Source: Porphyrobacter sp. SLTP (GTDB lineage: Bacteria; Pseudomonadota; Alphaproteobacteria; Sphingomonadales; Sphingomonadaceae). From it: a stretch of DNA of 64,000 nt. Where the stretch lies: positions 157,195-221,194 of the forward strand of contig NZ_JAAALE010000005.1 of assembly GCF_009905735.1 (NCBI RefSeq), in the 5' to 3' direction. The notes below the pieces were generated by a model, which had not been told where the DNA came from, did no database searches, and was given only the letters and a program-made list of their open reading frames with translations. The number at the start of each line of letters is the position of its first letter. Position 1 is the stretch's first letter. This document shows, in pieces, positions 1 through 7,698 of the stretch. Position numbers and translations under genes: made by a program.

Positions 1-276
1 GCGACTGAAGAGCAATTGCACGCTGTCGGGATTGCCGATCGCTGGGAGTTGACCGGGCTCTATGAAGGCGTCGCCCTGACCGAGCGGTCACAGTGGGACA
101 GTGACGGGCTGCCGCCGGTCATCACGCTGTTCCGCCAGCCGCTGCTGGCCGAGATGGAGGAAACCGGCGTCAGCTTTGCCGCGCTGATCCGCCATGTGGT
201 GATTCACGAAGCCGGGCATCATTTCGGCCTGTCGGACGATGATATGCATGCGCTTGAGGAGAGTGTGGCGGACTAG
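1..276 (+). CDS. Zincin-like metallopeptidase family protein, 5' partial
   Basis: Open from the first base of the window in frame 1 and ending at a TAG, so the true start lies upstream. The visible 91 residues carry a zinc-protease signature HEAGHHFG near the end, with the preceding segment LTGLYEGVALTERS. Both are typical of the small DUF1025/PF06262 'zincin-like metallopeptidase' family of about 120-140 residues. The HExxH pair would bind zinc, with a downstream acidic residue as third ligand. The substrate of this family is not established. An internal TTG at base 16 could be mistaken for a start, but the family's conserved region begins further upstream. Family assignment is fairly secure; function is unknown. 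Confidence 0.8.
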   Translation, partial: ATEEQLHAVGIADRWELTGLYEGVALTERSQWDSDGLPPVITLFRQPLLAEMEETGVSFAALIRHVVIHEAGHHFGLSDDDMHALEESVAD

Positions 277-290
277 GCCGAGCCCAGAAC

Positions 291-330
291 CAACAAAGCC
301 CGCCCCTTTTGCAAGGAGCGGGCTTTGTTG
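291..330. terminator. Bidirectional hairpin between metallopeptidase gene and tRNA-Arg
   Basis: A perfect 13-bp inverted repeat (bases 291-303 against 318-330) with a 14-base loop fills the gap between two convergent genes. The right arm overlaps the encoded CCA end of the tRNA by two bases. Short T-rich stretches follow the stem on both strands, so it could end transcription from both sides, although neither T run is long. Confidence 0.6.
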
Positions 331-405
331 GCGCACCCGGAACGATTCGAACGTCCGACCCTCAGATTCGTAGTCTGATGCTCTATCCAGCTGAGCTACG
401 GGTGC
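329..405 (-). tRNA. tRNA-Arg (anticodon ACG)
   Basis: Read on the minus strand, the 77 bases fold as a complete cloverleaf. The acceptor stem is GCACCCG with CGGGTGC. The D arm is GCTC/GAGC, and the anticodon stem TCAGA/TCTGA holds the loop CTACGAA, giving anticodon ACG. The T arm contains TTCGAAT, the discriminator is G, and CCA is encoded. Anticodon ACG (normally deaminated to ICG) reads CGU, CGC and CGA arginine codons. It is a single isolated tRNA gene. Confidence 0.97.
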
Positions 406-435
406 GCGCTGAGGGGCGGCACATAGGGGGGTGCG

Positions 436-876
436 TCAGGCTTGGCAAGAGGCGTTTGGCATTGATCCGAGATTTTGAAACAGCCGCCGTGCCAGCACAA
501 CATCGAGCGGAGGCTTTGGCAGCGCGAGCACCTCGTCAGGGGTAAACCAGCCCACGGCCCCGCCTTCCAGCGACTGCGGTTCGCCCTGCCAATCGCTCAC
601 GGTGTAAAGCAGAATGACAAGCGCCTGACCGTTGGCAGCAGCACCGCCCTCAGCAAAACCAGCAGGGGCGCAGTCAGCAGAACAGCAGGAAATTCCGAGC
701 TCTTCTTCCAGTTCCCGCACCAGAGATTCTCTCGGCATTTCAAATGCTTCCACCTTACCGCCGGGAAACTCCCAAAGGCCGGCATGGTGCTTGCCCACGG
801 GTCGCTGATGCATCAGCCAACGTCCGTCATTTCGGGTCAATGCGCCTGCGACAACTGTCAGCCACTTCCCCGTCAT
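436..876 (-). CDS. mutT: NUDIX hydrolase, MutT-like (8-oxo-dGTP diphosphatase)
   Basis: A 146-residue protein with a complete Nudix box: G40, E46, then RELEEELGI at 54-62, matching Gx5Ex7REUxEExGU. It is preceded by LWEFPGGK, which is typical of MutT. MutT removes oxidised dGTP from the nucleotide pool and so prevents A:T to C:G transversions. Length and motif spacing fit MutT (about 130-150 residues). The histidine at 23 and QRP at 24-26 also fit the family's substrate-binding strand. Other Nudix substrates cannot be excluded from sequence alone. It diverges from the first pilin gene, with 101 bases between the two starts. Confidence 0.85.
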   Translation of the reverse strand: MTGKWLTVVAGALTRNDGRWLMHQRPVGKHHAGLWEFPGGKVEAFEMPRESLVRELEEELGISCCSADCAPAGFAEGGAAANGQALVILLYTVSDWQGEPQSLEGGAVGWFTPDEVLALPKPPLDVVLARRLFQNLGSMPNASCQA

Positions 877-977
877 GTCGGCTTTCTTTCCATCAAAGTA
901 CCCGCCCTCAACTCTTTCTTAATCTTCCTCAACGATCTTTAGGACATCAGATTGATAACAGCACAGGTACACGTGTC

Positions 978-1160
978 ATGGGGGCAAGTTTTTTCAAGCG
1001 TTTGCAACATGACACAGCCGGTGCAACGGCCGTGGAATATGGTCTTGTTATCGGCCTGATCGCCGTTGCGATGATTGGTGCGCTTTGGGAGGTTGCCAAC
1101 ACGACCTCCGATATGTGGGACGACATTGAAGCCCGCAGCACCGACGCAATGACGAATTAA
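978..1160 (+). CDS. Flp/Fap-type (type IVb) pilin, copy 1
   Basis: A 60-residue prepilin starting MGASFFKRLQHD, then the hallmark GATAVEYGLVIGLIAVA hydrophobic helix with the conserved G-x4-E-Y at the processing site. Flp pilins are cleaved by a TadV-type peptidase after the glycine and are assembled by the Tad machinery into adhesive fibres. The ATG at 978 is chosen because the longer open frame upstream runs through the mutT promoter region and has no family resemblance. No tad/cpa genes are in the window, so the assembly apparatus must be elsewhere. It sits 106 bases before a second, divergent-sequence pilin gene. Confidence 0.9.
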   Translation: MGASFFKRLQHDTAGATAVEYGLVIGLIAVAMIGALWEVANTTSDMWDDIEARSTDAMTN

Positions 1161-1266
1161 TGGCAATTAGGGTTTTTTAAAGAAATTTGCCCTAGTTCAA
1201 CAGTTGTCCGAACCGAGCCGAACTTAGGACGGGCAGTATTAGCGAAGACCAACCAGGAGACCGACC

Positions 1267-1449
1267 ATGAACTTCATCAAGAACCTGATCCGCGACGAAC
1301 AGGGCGCCACCGCCATCGAATACGGCCTGATCGCCGCTCTCATCGCCGTCGCCGCGATCACCGCCATGACCTCGCTGGGTTCGACCCTCGAAGCGACCTT
1401 CACGGAAGTCGACGGCGAGATGCAAGAAGGCCTCGAAGCCAACAACTAA
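1267..1449 (+). CDS. Flp/Fap-type (type IVb) pilin, copy 2
   Basis: Also 60 residues: MNFIKNLIRDEQ, then GATAIEYGLIAALIAVAAI, again with the G-x4-E-Y processing motif and a single N-terminal helix. A good Shine-Dalgarno (AGGAGA) lies 6 bases before the ATG. The tail EGLEANN differs from copy 1, so the two genes are diverged paralogues and not a recent duplication. A strong terminator follows directly. It is the more typical main pilin of the pair: it has a cleaner ribosome site and fits the family consensus better. Confidence 0.93.
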   Translation: MNFIKNLIRDEQGATAIEYGLIAALIAVAAITAMTSLGSTLEATFTEVDGEMQEGLEANN

Positions 1450-1474
1450 TCGTCTGCCTTCGGGCAAACAGGAA

Positions 1475-1505
1475 AGCGGCGGGGAGCAATCCCCGCCGCT
1501 TTTTC
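1475..1505 (+). terminator. Rho-independent terminator after the pilin genes
   Basis: An 11-bp perfect stem (1475-1485 with 1490-1500, GC-rich) with a GCAA tetraloop is followed by a run of five T. It lies 26 bases after the second pilin stop codon. Confidence 0.92.
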
Positions 1506-1563
1506 TTTGTGCATTCGAGATACGGCTAGATTGGGCGGCTCGTACCGCCAGCATGCGCGCAAA

Positions 1564-3039
1564 TCAGCGCGCCCGCACGACCAGCTTGACCTTCTGACCA
1601 GGCGTCAACGTCGCGCTACCGCTGAGCGCATTCAGCACCCGGAAGCGATCTTCCTGCGCGCTGTCATAAGCCATTCGCCGCGCCAAGCTCGCCACCGTGT
1701 CGCCGCGAGCGACGGTCACCACCTGCAATTTCTTCGGCACCACCGAAGTTGCTTCGGCCTGCGTGATTCGCCGCATCGATTGGAACATCGGATTGAAGGT
1801 CGCCGCGCGGCCCGCAGGCGCAATCGCGGTGAAGTGATAGGCGCGGTCGCGGGCAAATTCATAGGCAAACACCACCACATCTACCTGGCTTTGCCCATTA
1901 TTGACTCGCGCAGTGCCATACACCGCGGGCAGGCCATTGACCGTCGTGCGCTCAAGCTGAGATGGGGCAAGGGTGCTGTTCTGACCGCCAAGGGCCGTGA
2001 ACTGCTGGCGCACATAGGTTTCCAGATTGCCGTTATAGGCAGCCAGCGTCATCTGCGCCTGCCCACCCTGCCCCTGAATGCTGACCGCGCGGGTGCCATT
2101 GACCATGTAGAAGCCCTGAGGCGCGGTGAAAGCGAGGCGCATTTCGGGGTGAATGAAGGTGCTGCCCTCGATCATTCCCTGCGCCGGATCGTCGCCGTAG
2201 AGCATCCCGTCGATTCGCGTTAGGAACGTGTCGCGATTCGTTACACCGGCGGCACCCGCCGCACTGGCTTTGGCGAGCGCGCTTTGTACCCGGCTGGCGG
2301 GGTCAGGGTGGGTCGAAGCCCATTCCGGAACGCTCGAATTGCGCCCTGCCAGACGCGCATCAAGCCCGTTTTGCGCCGCAAGGCTGGCCAAAACAGTGCC
2401 CATCGCGCGTTGATCATAGCCTGCACGACCCAGATACTGGATACCGAGATCATCCGCTTCCAGCTCCTGCTGGCGCGAAAATTTGAGCGTCAGCATCTGC
2501 GAGCCTTCCATGAAGGTGCGCGACAGGGTGTTGCCCAGCCCCGAATCGCCCAGCAAGATCCCTGAAAGAATCGCCAGACCGCCGCCGAGCAGCGTGTTTT
2601 TCTGCGCTTCGGCCTGGCGCCGCTGCGAATGGCGCGCGGCAACATGGCCGACTTCATGCCCCAACACGCCGGCGAGTTCCGCCTCATTGTTCATCAGTGT
2701 GACCAGCTGGCGGGTGGTGTAGATATAGCCCCCCGGCACCGCGAAAGCATTGTGCACGGGCGAGTTCAGCAGGCTGACGGTAAAGCTCTCGCGCGCATTG
2801 CCGAGGCCTGATTGCACCGCGATATTCTTACCCACCTGCTCAACATATTGAGCGTGGGTACCGGTCATCGCACCGCCGAATTCGGCCAGCAATTGCGGAT
2901 GATATTGCGCGCCCTGCTGCGCTTCAGTCTGCGTAATCGGGGCCGAGGCCGAGGGAATGGCCCCGCCTGCGCCCATGCATCCGGTCAACGCCAGCGGCGC
3001 TGCGCCGAGCGCCAGTATCTTGCGTGAAATGCGTGCCAT
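1564..3039 (-). CDS. M48 family metallopeptidase, lipoprotein with C-terminal LysM-like segment
   Basis: 491 residues. The N-terminus MARISRK plus a hydrophobic stretch ends in a lipobox LTGC with Cys21, so an outer-membrane-attached or periplasmic lipoprotein is expected. The zinc site is HEVGH (128-132), with the downstream ELEAD supplying the third ligand, as in M48B/BepA (YfgC)-like peptidases that handle outer-membrane protein assembly. The C-terminal 50 residues (TVARGDTVASLARRM ... LTPGQKVKLV) resemble a LysM peptidoglycan-binding repeat. BepA of E. coli instead has TPR repeats, so the domain order differs. The gene stands alone, separated by 108 bases from accA. Substrate unknown. Confidence 0.88.
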   Translation of the reverse strand: MARISRKILALGAAPLALTGCMGAGGAIPSASAPITQTEAQQGAQYHPQLLAEFGGAMTGTHAQYVEQVGKNIAVQSGLGNARESFTVSLLNSPVHNAFAVPGGYIYTTRQLVTLMNNEAELAGVLGHEVGHVAARHSQRRQAEAQKNTLLGGGLAILSGILLGDSGLGNTLSRTFMEGSQMLTLKFSRQQELEADDLGIQYLGRAGYDQRAMGTVLASLAAQNGLDARLAGRNSSVPEWASTHPDPASRVQSALAKASAAGAAGVTNRDTFLTRIDGMLYGDDPAQGMIEGSTFIHPEMRLAFTAPQGFYMVNGTRAVSIQGQGGQAQMTLAAYNGNLETYVRQQFTALGGQNSTLAPSQLERTTVNGLPAVYGTARVNNGQSQVDVVVFAYEFARDRAYHFTAIAPAGRAATFNPMFQSMRRITQAEATSVVPKKLQVVTVARGDTVASLARRMAYDSAQEDRFRVLNALSGSATLTPGQKVKLVVRAR

Positions 3040-3147
3040 AGGTGGCTCCTCCCGCTGTCATGTTCTGCTGCAAGCCTATCGGCAAAGCAGCGCAACGGAA
3101 AGGCTTGGCAAACGAAACCTTAACTTGGGATGGCACCTTTGCCGGGC

Positions 3148-4092
3148 TTAACCCCCGATGCCGAGGAAGCGCTCCTCGCGCTGGGCGATCAGTTCGGCGC
3201 GGCTAAGGCCTGAAAGCTGTTCGATCTCCTCGCTCAGCGCAGCGCCGAGCATCCGGGCTGCGGCCTGCGGATCGCGCTGTGCGCCGCCGACTGGCTCCTT
3301 GACGATGCGGTCAATCACCTTGTCGCGCTTGAGATGCTGGGCGGTGATTTTCATCGCCTGTGCCGCATCAGCAGCCTTTTCCGAAGTGCGCCACAGGATC
3401 GAAGCGCAACCTTCTGGCGAAATCACCGAATAGACAGCGTGCTCCATCATGAGCACCCGGTTGGCAGAGGCCAGCGCAACCGCGCCGCCCGATCCGCCTT
3501 CGCCGACGATGGCCGCGATCATCGGCACTTCCAGCGCCAGACATGCCTCGGTCGAGCGGGCGATGGCTTCAGCCTGGCCGCGTTCTTCCGCCTCGATCCC
3601 CGGAAACGCACCGGATGTGTCCACCAGCGTCACCACCGGCAGGCCGAATCGGCTCGCCAGTTCCATCAGGCGGATCGCCTTGCGATAGCCTTCAGGTTTG
3701 CCCATGCCGAAATTGTGCGCGATGCGCGTGGTGGTGTCGTGGCCCTTTTCGTGCCCGATCAGCATCACCCGGCGGCCATCGAGCCGCGCAAAGCCGCCCA
3801 TGATCGCCAGATCGTCACCGTACAGACGATCACCGCCGAGCGGCACAAACTCGCTGAAAGCATAGGCGACATAGTCGCGGAAATGTGGCCGCTGCGGATG
3901 GCGGGCAACTTGCGTCTTCTGCCACGGCGTAAGCGAGGCATATGTGCTGGCGAGAAGTTCGGCGCTTTTGGCCTCAAGCCGGCCGATCTCACTGGCGACA
4001 TCGACATCATGCAGCGCGTTGACGCTGCGCAGCTGTGCGATGCGCTCTTCAAGGGCTGCGACCGGCTTCTCGAAATCGAGGTAGGAAATCAT
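3148..4092 (-). CDS. accA: Acetyl-CoA carboxylase carboxyltransferase, alpha subunit
   Basis: A 314-residue protein whose start MISYLDFEKPVAALEERIAQL is typical of AccA. The crotonase-fold carboxyltransferase core includes LVDTSGAFPG, GEGGSGGAVAL and SPEGCASILWR. With AccD (not in this window) it transfers the carboxyl group from carboxybiotin to acetyl-CoA, giving malonyl-CoA for fatty-acid synthesis in the cytosol. Full length for the family (about 310-320). It lies 15 bases downstream of xerD on the same strand, so it may be read through from the xerD operon. Confidence 0.97.
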   Translation of the reverse strand: MISYLDFEKPVAALEERIAQLRSVNALHDVDVASEIGRLEAKSAELLASTYASLTPWQKTQVARHPQRPHFRDYVAYAFSEFVPLGGDRLYGDDLAIMGGFARLDGRRVMLIGHEKGHDTTTRIAHNFGMGKPEGYRKAIRLMELASRFGLPVVTLVDTSGAFPGIEAEERGQAEAIARSTEACLALEVPMIAAIVGEGGSGGAVALASANRVLMMEHAVYSVISPEGCASILWRTSEKAADAAQAMKITAQHLKRDKVIDRIVKEPVGGAQRDPQAAARMLGAALSEEIEQLSGLSRAELIAQREERFLGIGG

Positions 4093-4107
4093 CGCGCGGG
4101 GCTAGTC

Positions 4108-4992
4108 TTATGTTGTGCGGCTTGCAAGCGGGTGACGGGAATTGACGAGGGCAACCAACCGCGCGGCATCGACATGGGTGTATATCTGGGTGGTGGAAAT
4201 GTCCGCATGGCCGAGCAATGTTTGCAGCACGCGCAGATCGGCACCGCCCTCCAGCAGATGGGTGGCAAAGGCATGGCGCAGCACGTGCGGGCTGATGGTC
4301 GCAGGATCGAGCCCGGCGCGCGCGGCCAATGCCTTGAGCAGCTGAAACAGCCGCACCCGGCTCAGCGGTTTGCCCCCGTCCGAGGGGAACAGGTAGCGCG
4401 AGGTGGGCACCACCTGCGGACGCAGCGCCAGCCAGCGCGCCAGCGCCTCCAGCGCCCGGCCGCCAACCGGCACCAGCCGCGTCGTCCCGCCCTTCCCCGT
4501 CACTGTCAGGAACGGCGCATCACGTGGCACGGCGTGGAGAGGCAGCGTCACCAACTCGCTTGCCCGCAAGCCCGAACCGTACAGCAATTCGATCAGCGCC
4601 AGCAGCCGCACCGCCTTGGGATCATCGCCTGATGCCTCCTCCTCGGCGCGCGTGAACAGCGCTGTGATCTGGTCATGGCCAAGCACCTTGGGCAGCGGAC
4701 GGCGCGCGCGCGGACGCGGCAGCGCGCCTGAGGGATCGTCGCTGCGCCAGCCCTCGTCGATCGCAAAACCGAAAAACTGCCGCAACGCCGAAGCTTTGCG
4801 GGCGACGCTTGAGGGGGCCAGGCTCGCCCATTCTCCGGCCAGACTGGCCACCGCATCGCGCGGTGCCGCCGCCAGATCGCCGATGGCGTCTTCGGCTTGA
4901 TTCAAGTCACGGCGATAGGCCGCCAGCGTATTGGCCGCAGCGCCCCGTTCAGCAGCCAGCATTGCAAGAAACGTCTCGGTACTGGCGGACAT
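4108..4992 (-). CDS. xerD: Site-specific tyrosine recombinase XerD
   Basis: 294 residues from an ATG at 4992 that overlaps the previous stop by one base (TGATG). A longer frame upstream exists only as a shadow of the preceding gene. An N-terminal SAM-like core-binding domain (FLAMLAAERGAAANTLAAYR) is followed by the catalytic domain with GLRASEL, HVLRHAFATH and GHADISTTQIYTH. These supply the R-H-R-H-Y catalytic set. XerD with XerC resolves chromosome dimers at dif at the septum. The pattern fits XerD better than XerC or a phage integrase, and there is no att site or mobile gene nearby. It is the last gene of a three-gene operon. Confidence 0.92.
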   Translation of the reverse strand: MSASTETFLAMLAAERGAAANTLAAYRRDLNQAEDAIGDLAAAPRDAVASLAGEWASLAPSSVARKASALRQFFGFAIDEGWRSDDPSGALPRPRARRPLPKVLGHDQITALFTRAEEEASGDDPKAVRLLALIELLYGSGLRASELVTLPLHAVPRDAPFLTVTGKGGTTRLVPVGGRALEALARWLALRPQVVPTSRYLFPSDGGKPLSRVRLFQLLKALAARAGLDPATISPHVLRHAFATHLLEGGADLRVLQTLLGHADISTTQIYTHVDAARLVALVNSRHPLASRTT

Positions 4993-6893
4993 CAGCCCCG
5001 CGCCACTGCCTCGGCAGCAATCATCCGGGCTTCGGCCTGCATCCCCACACGGGTCAGCGCGGCGGTGATGTGATAGAGGTGCAGCGGCGTCATCTGCTGC
5101 CAGCTTGTGCCCTGCATCCCGAGCCCAGCTAGGAACACCACCATCGTCGGATTCCCGACCTCGGCCGCGCGCGAAATGGCACGGCTCCAACGGGTTTCAC
5201 GCGCCAGATCAAAATCGAGATCGCCAGCGAGCGCATTGGCATCGCTTTCGCTCAGCCGCCCAATTCCGGCGAGCCCGGCGACAAGGAAGGCCGACTTGCG
5301 CGCGCCTTCGCTGTCGTCGCTGCCGGTGAAGCTCTCAACCGCGCCTTGGCCAACCTCGTCCCCGCGCGGATTGGCGAGCGCGATGAGCGCCCAGCCGAGC
5401 GAGCCTTCCTCGACCACATTGGCCCAGCGCACCGCGTTGCCATCAAGACCAGCCGTCAGCATCGCCGCGATCAGCTCGCCCGCAGCATCGGCATGGGCCG
5501 CATCGGCGGGAATGCGCGCGGCGGCATAGGCGGTCAGAACCCGCGCGCCGTACCCGTCTCCGCCGCCGAGCGCGGCGCCTGCGGCCCATAGCCGCTCCAT
5601 CGCGGCAATCCGGGCGGCGGGGTCTGCTGCAAGATAGGCTTCGCGCAGAGCGGCCGCATGAGTCTGCGGATCGCCGCTGGCCGCTGGATCGGCGTAAACT
5701 TCGGAATAGAGATCGACCATCGCATCGGCCGACATGATCCCCTCGCGCGCGGCCCGTCCGGCAAAGGCGGCACGCTGAGTTGCTGGCAGCATCGGCAGCA
5801 GCGCCCCGGCGCGGGCGTAATAGGCCCCGCCCTTGTCCTTCATCGCGCCATCCAGCAGGCCATCGGGCAGCGGTTCGCCAAGCGCGGTGGCGAGGCCAAA
5901 GCGCCAGGGGTTGAGGTCCTCCACCCCGTTCCATTCGATCTGAACACCGCGCTGCCCGCGCCCGGCTGCACCGGCAAACCGACGCGCCAACAGCACGTCG
6001 ATTCGCGGCGCCACACCCCGGAACAGCGCCCGATCAAGCTGCGAAGCTGCAAGCGCGCTTTCCCCGGCATAGGCGTTGCAGATTGCCTGCCACATCTGCC
6101 ACTCGCCATCTTCACGCGCGGAGCCTTGCAGCCGCACCGCCGGACACGCGCCGGTAATGTCGCCGCTGCCGAGATAGGCGTTGAGCGCCTCCTGCGTCAG
6201 GCTGGGCGACCAGTCCGCGCTGTCGACATCCTGCACCACCGCGCGGGCGAGCGCATATTCGCCCATCCCGTTGAGCACGCCGACGCGCAGCGCGGCAAAC
6301 TCGATCGGGTCCATGCCGAGCGGCGCAGCCAAACGGCTCGCGAGCGCGCGGCGCATGAGGATGTGCCCCCAACGCGACACCATCGGCCCGCGGGTGCCTG
6401 CCAGAACCGCGCGCACCAGCTTGTCCGGCTGATTCGCGAGCGCAGATGGCGGCAACCCGCCCTCGTCAGTCGCCAGCACGCCGATCCGCGTCAGAGCGCG
6501 CCGTGCACCAGCAGGAATATCGGACTTGGGCTTCAATCCGAGCAGCCGATCCAGCTCCTCGGTTGACATGTTCTCCAGCGCCTCAAGGCTCGGCAGGCGG
6601 GAAAGATCGCCGCGCGTGATGGTCGGCATCGGCGGCAGGGTCGACGGATCGACGGGTACGCCGGGCACGGGCGCTGCACCGGGCTGGGAGACAGACGGCG
6701 CTGCATTTCCGGTCTGCGGCGCTGGAGCGGGGCTCGGACGCGGAGACGGCGCAGGCGCCGGATCGTCAAACCCCGGCGGCAGCAGCGATTCGGGCTTGCC
6801 CTGAGCGCCAGCAAAACCGGCCAGCCCTGCCCCGCCCAGAACGCCTGCCAAGGCGATGGCGAGCACGCTGGCCCCGTACCGCTTGCCGCTCAT
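4992..6893 (-). CDS. Large exported protein of unknown function
   Basis: A 633-residue protein that I do not recognise. The first 31 residues form a clear Sec signal peptide (MSGKRYGASV, an Ala/Gly/Leu core, then FAGAQG). Next comes a low-complexity linker rich in Pro, Ala and Ser (about residues 38-90). The rest is alpha-helical, rich in Ala, Leu, Gly and Asp, and reminiscent of helical-repeat (SEL1/TPR-like) folds, though no clean repeat unit is visible. It probably acts in the periplasm. Its start overlaps the upstream small membrane protein by 4 bases (ATGA), and its stop overlaps xerD by 1 base. The three are therefore very likely co-translated. Confidence 0.75.
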   Translation of the reverse strand: MSGKRYGASVLAIALAGVLGGAGLAGFAGAQGKPESLLPPGFDDPAPAPSPRPSPAPAPQTGNAAPSVSQPGAAPVPGVPVDPSTLPPMPTITRGDLSRLPSLEALENMSTEELDRLLGLKPKSDIPAGARRALTRIGVLATDEGGLPPSALANQPDKLVRAVLAGTRGPMVSRWGHILMRRALASRLAAPLGMDPIEFAALRVGVLNGMGEYALARAVVQDVDSADWSPSLTQEALNAYLGSGDITGACPAVRLQGSAREDGEWQMWQAICNAYAGESALAASQLDRALFRGVAPRIDVLLARRFAGAAGRGQRGVQIEWNGVEDLNPWRFGLATALGEPLPDGLLDGAMKDKGGAYYARAGALLPMLPATQRAAFAGRAAREGIMSADAMVDLYSEVYADPAASGDPQTHAAALREAYLAADPAARIAAMERLWAAGAALGGGDGYGARVLTAYAAARIPADAAHADAAGELIAAMLTAGLDGNAVRWANVVEEGSLGWALIALANPRGDEVGQGAVESFTGSDDSEGARKSAFLVAGLAGIGRLSESDANALAGDLDFDLARETRWSRAISRAAEVGNPTMVVFLAGLGMQGTSWQQMTPLHLYHITAALTRVGMQAEARMIAAEAVARG

Positions 6894-7090
6894 TGCGCCG
6901 GCTCCGGCAGAGCCACATCATCGGCGATAGGGCGCAGCGGTTCCTCGCCCCCATCGAACCACGCCAGTGCCAGCAAAGCGGCCACCACGAGGCCCGCAAT
7001 CACCATCCAGCGCCGCCCGGCCGGAACACTCGGAGCGGGTGCCTCCTGAAGGCCAGTCGGTGAGAGACGCGAGGGGCGAGAGTTTCGCAT
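6890..7090 (-). CDS. Small single-pass membrane protein, first gene of xerD operon
   Basis: 66 residues: a basic, Pro/Ser-rich head of about 27 residues, one strongly hydrophobic helix (WMVIAGLVVAALLALAWF), and an acidic tail. The charges predict N-in, C-out topology with a periplasmic tail. It overlaps the start of the 633-residue exported protein by 4 bases, which suggests a physical or stoichiometric link. The start is 38 bases from the start of aroK on the opposite strand, so the two operons share a divergent promoter. No family recognised. It is short, but the ATGA coupling and the plausible helix support it as real. Confidence 0.7.
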   Translation of the reverse strand: MRNSRPSRLSPTGLQEAPAPSVPAGRRWMVIAGLVVAALLALAWFDGGEEPLRPIADDVALPEPAQ

Positions 7091-7128
7091 ATTGCGCGTG
7101 CCCTAGCCCATCTATAGGCCCTGCGGCA

Positions 7129-7698
7129 ATGTCCGCCGCGCCGCCTCTCAACGATCCTGCCCCGCTTGCCGCGATTGCCGCGCGCATAACGCGGCCCGTG
7201 GTGCTGGTGGGGCTGATGGGCGTGGGCAAATCAACCGTGGGGCGCAAGCTTGCCAGCCTGTTGCAGCGCGATTTCGTCGACGCTGACGAAGCGATTGTTG
7301 AAGCCGCCCAGCGCTCGATCCCCGAAATCTTCGAAACCTTTGGCGAGGCCTATTTCCGCGATGGCGAACGGCGCGTGATCGCTCGGCTGATGGACGAATC
7401 CCACGGCGTCATCGCCACCGGCGGCGGGGCCTTTGTCGATCCCGCCACCCGCGCGCTGGTGCTGGAGCGCGGGATCGCGGTGTGGATCGATTGCGACATC
7501 GACACGCTGGTCGAACGCACGGCGCGGCGCGGGAACCGGCCGTTGCTGAAAAATGGCGATCCGCGCGACATTCTCACCCGGCTGGCGCAGGAGCGCGCGC
7601 CTTTCTATGGGCAGGCCCATATCCGTGTCGTCAGCGAAACCGGCCCCCATGCCGACACCGCACGCGCGATCATCGAGGCGATTGATCAATGGCTGTAA
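7129..7698 (+). CDS. aroK: Shikimate kinase
   Basis: 189 residues from the ATG at 7129; the open frame further upstream is a shadow of the divergent gene. It carries the Walker A motif GLMGVGKST, the shikimate-binding DADEAIV and ATGGGAF, and RGNRPLL in the lid region. It phosphorylates shikimate with ATP, the fifth step of aromatic amino-acid synthesis. A 22-residue N-terminal extension before the P-loop domain is common in alphaproteobacteria. Its last 10 bases overlap the start of aroB, giving the classical aroK-aroB pair. Confidence 0.96.
   Translation: MSAAPPLNDPAPLAAIAARITRPVVLVGLMGVGKSTVGRKLASLLQRDFVDADEAIVEAAQRSIPEIFETFGEAYFRDGERRVIARLMDESHGVIATGGGAFVDPATRALVLERGIAVWIDCDIDTLVERTARRGNRPLLKNGDPRDILTRLAQERAPFYGQAHIRVVSETGPHADTARAIIEAIDQWL

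Noticed and set aside
309..545. 78-codon frame containing GTIRTSDPQIRS
   Set aside because: This peptide is the known false product of reading across a tRNA-Arg gene on the other strand.
895..975. Possible CtrA box (TTAA-N7-CAAC) before the first pilin gene
   Set aside because: The second half-site does not match TTAA; too weak to call without a matrix scan and expression data.
4993..5190. Longer start for xerD
   Set aside because: The added 66 residues are a shadow of the upstream exported protein; the TGATG overlap gives the normal XerD length.
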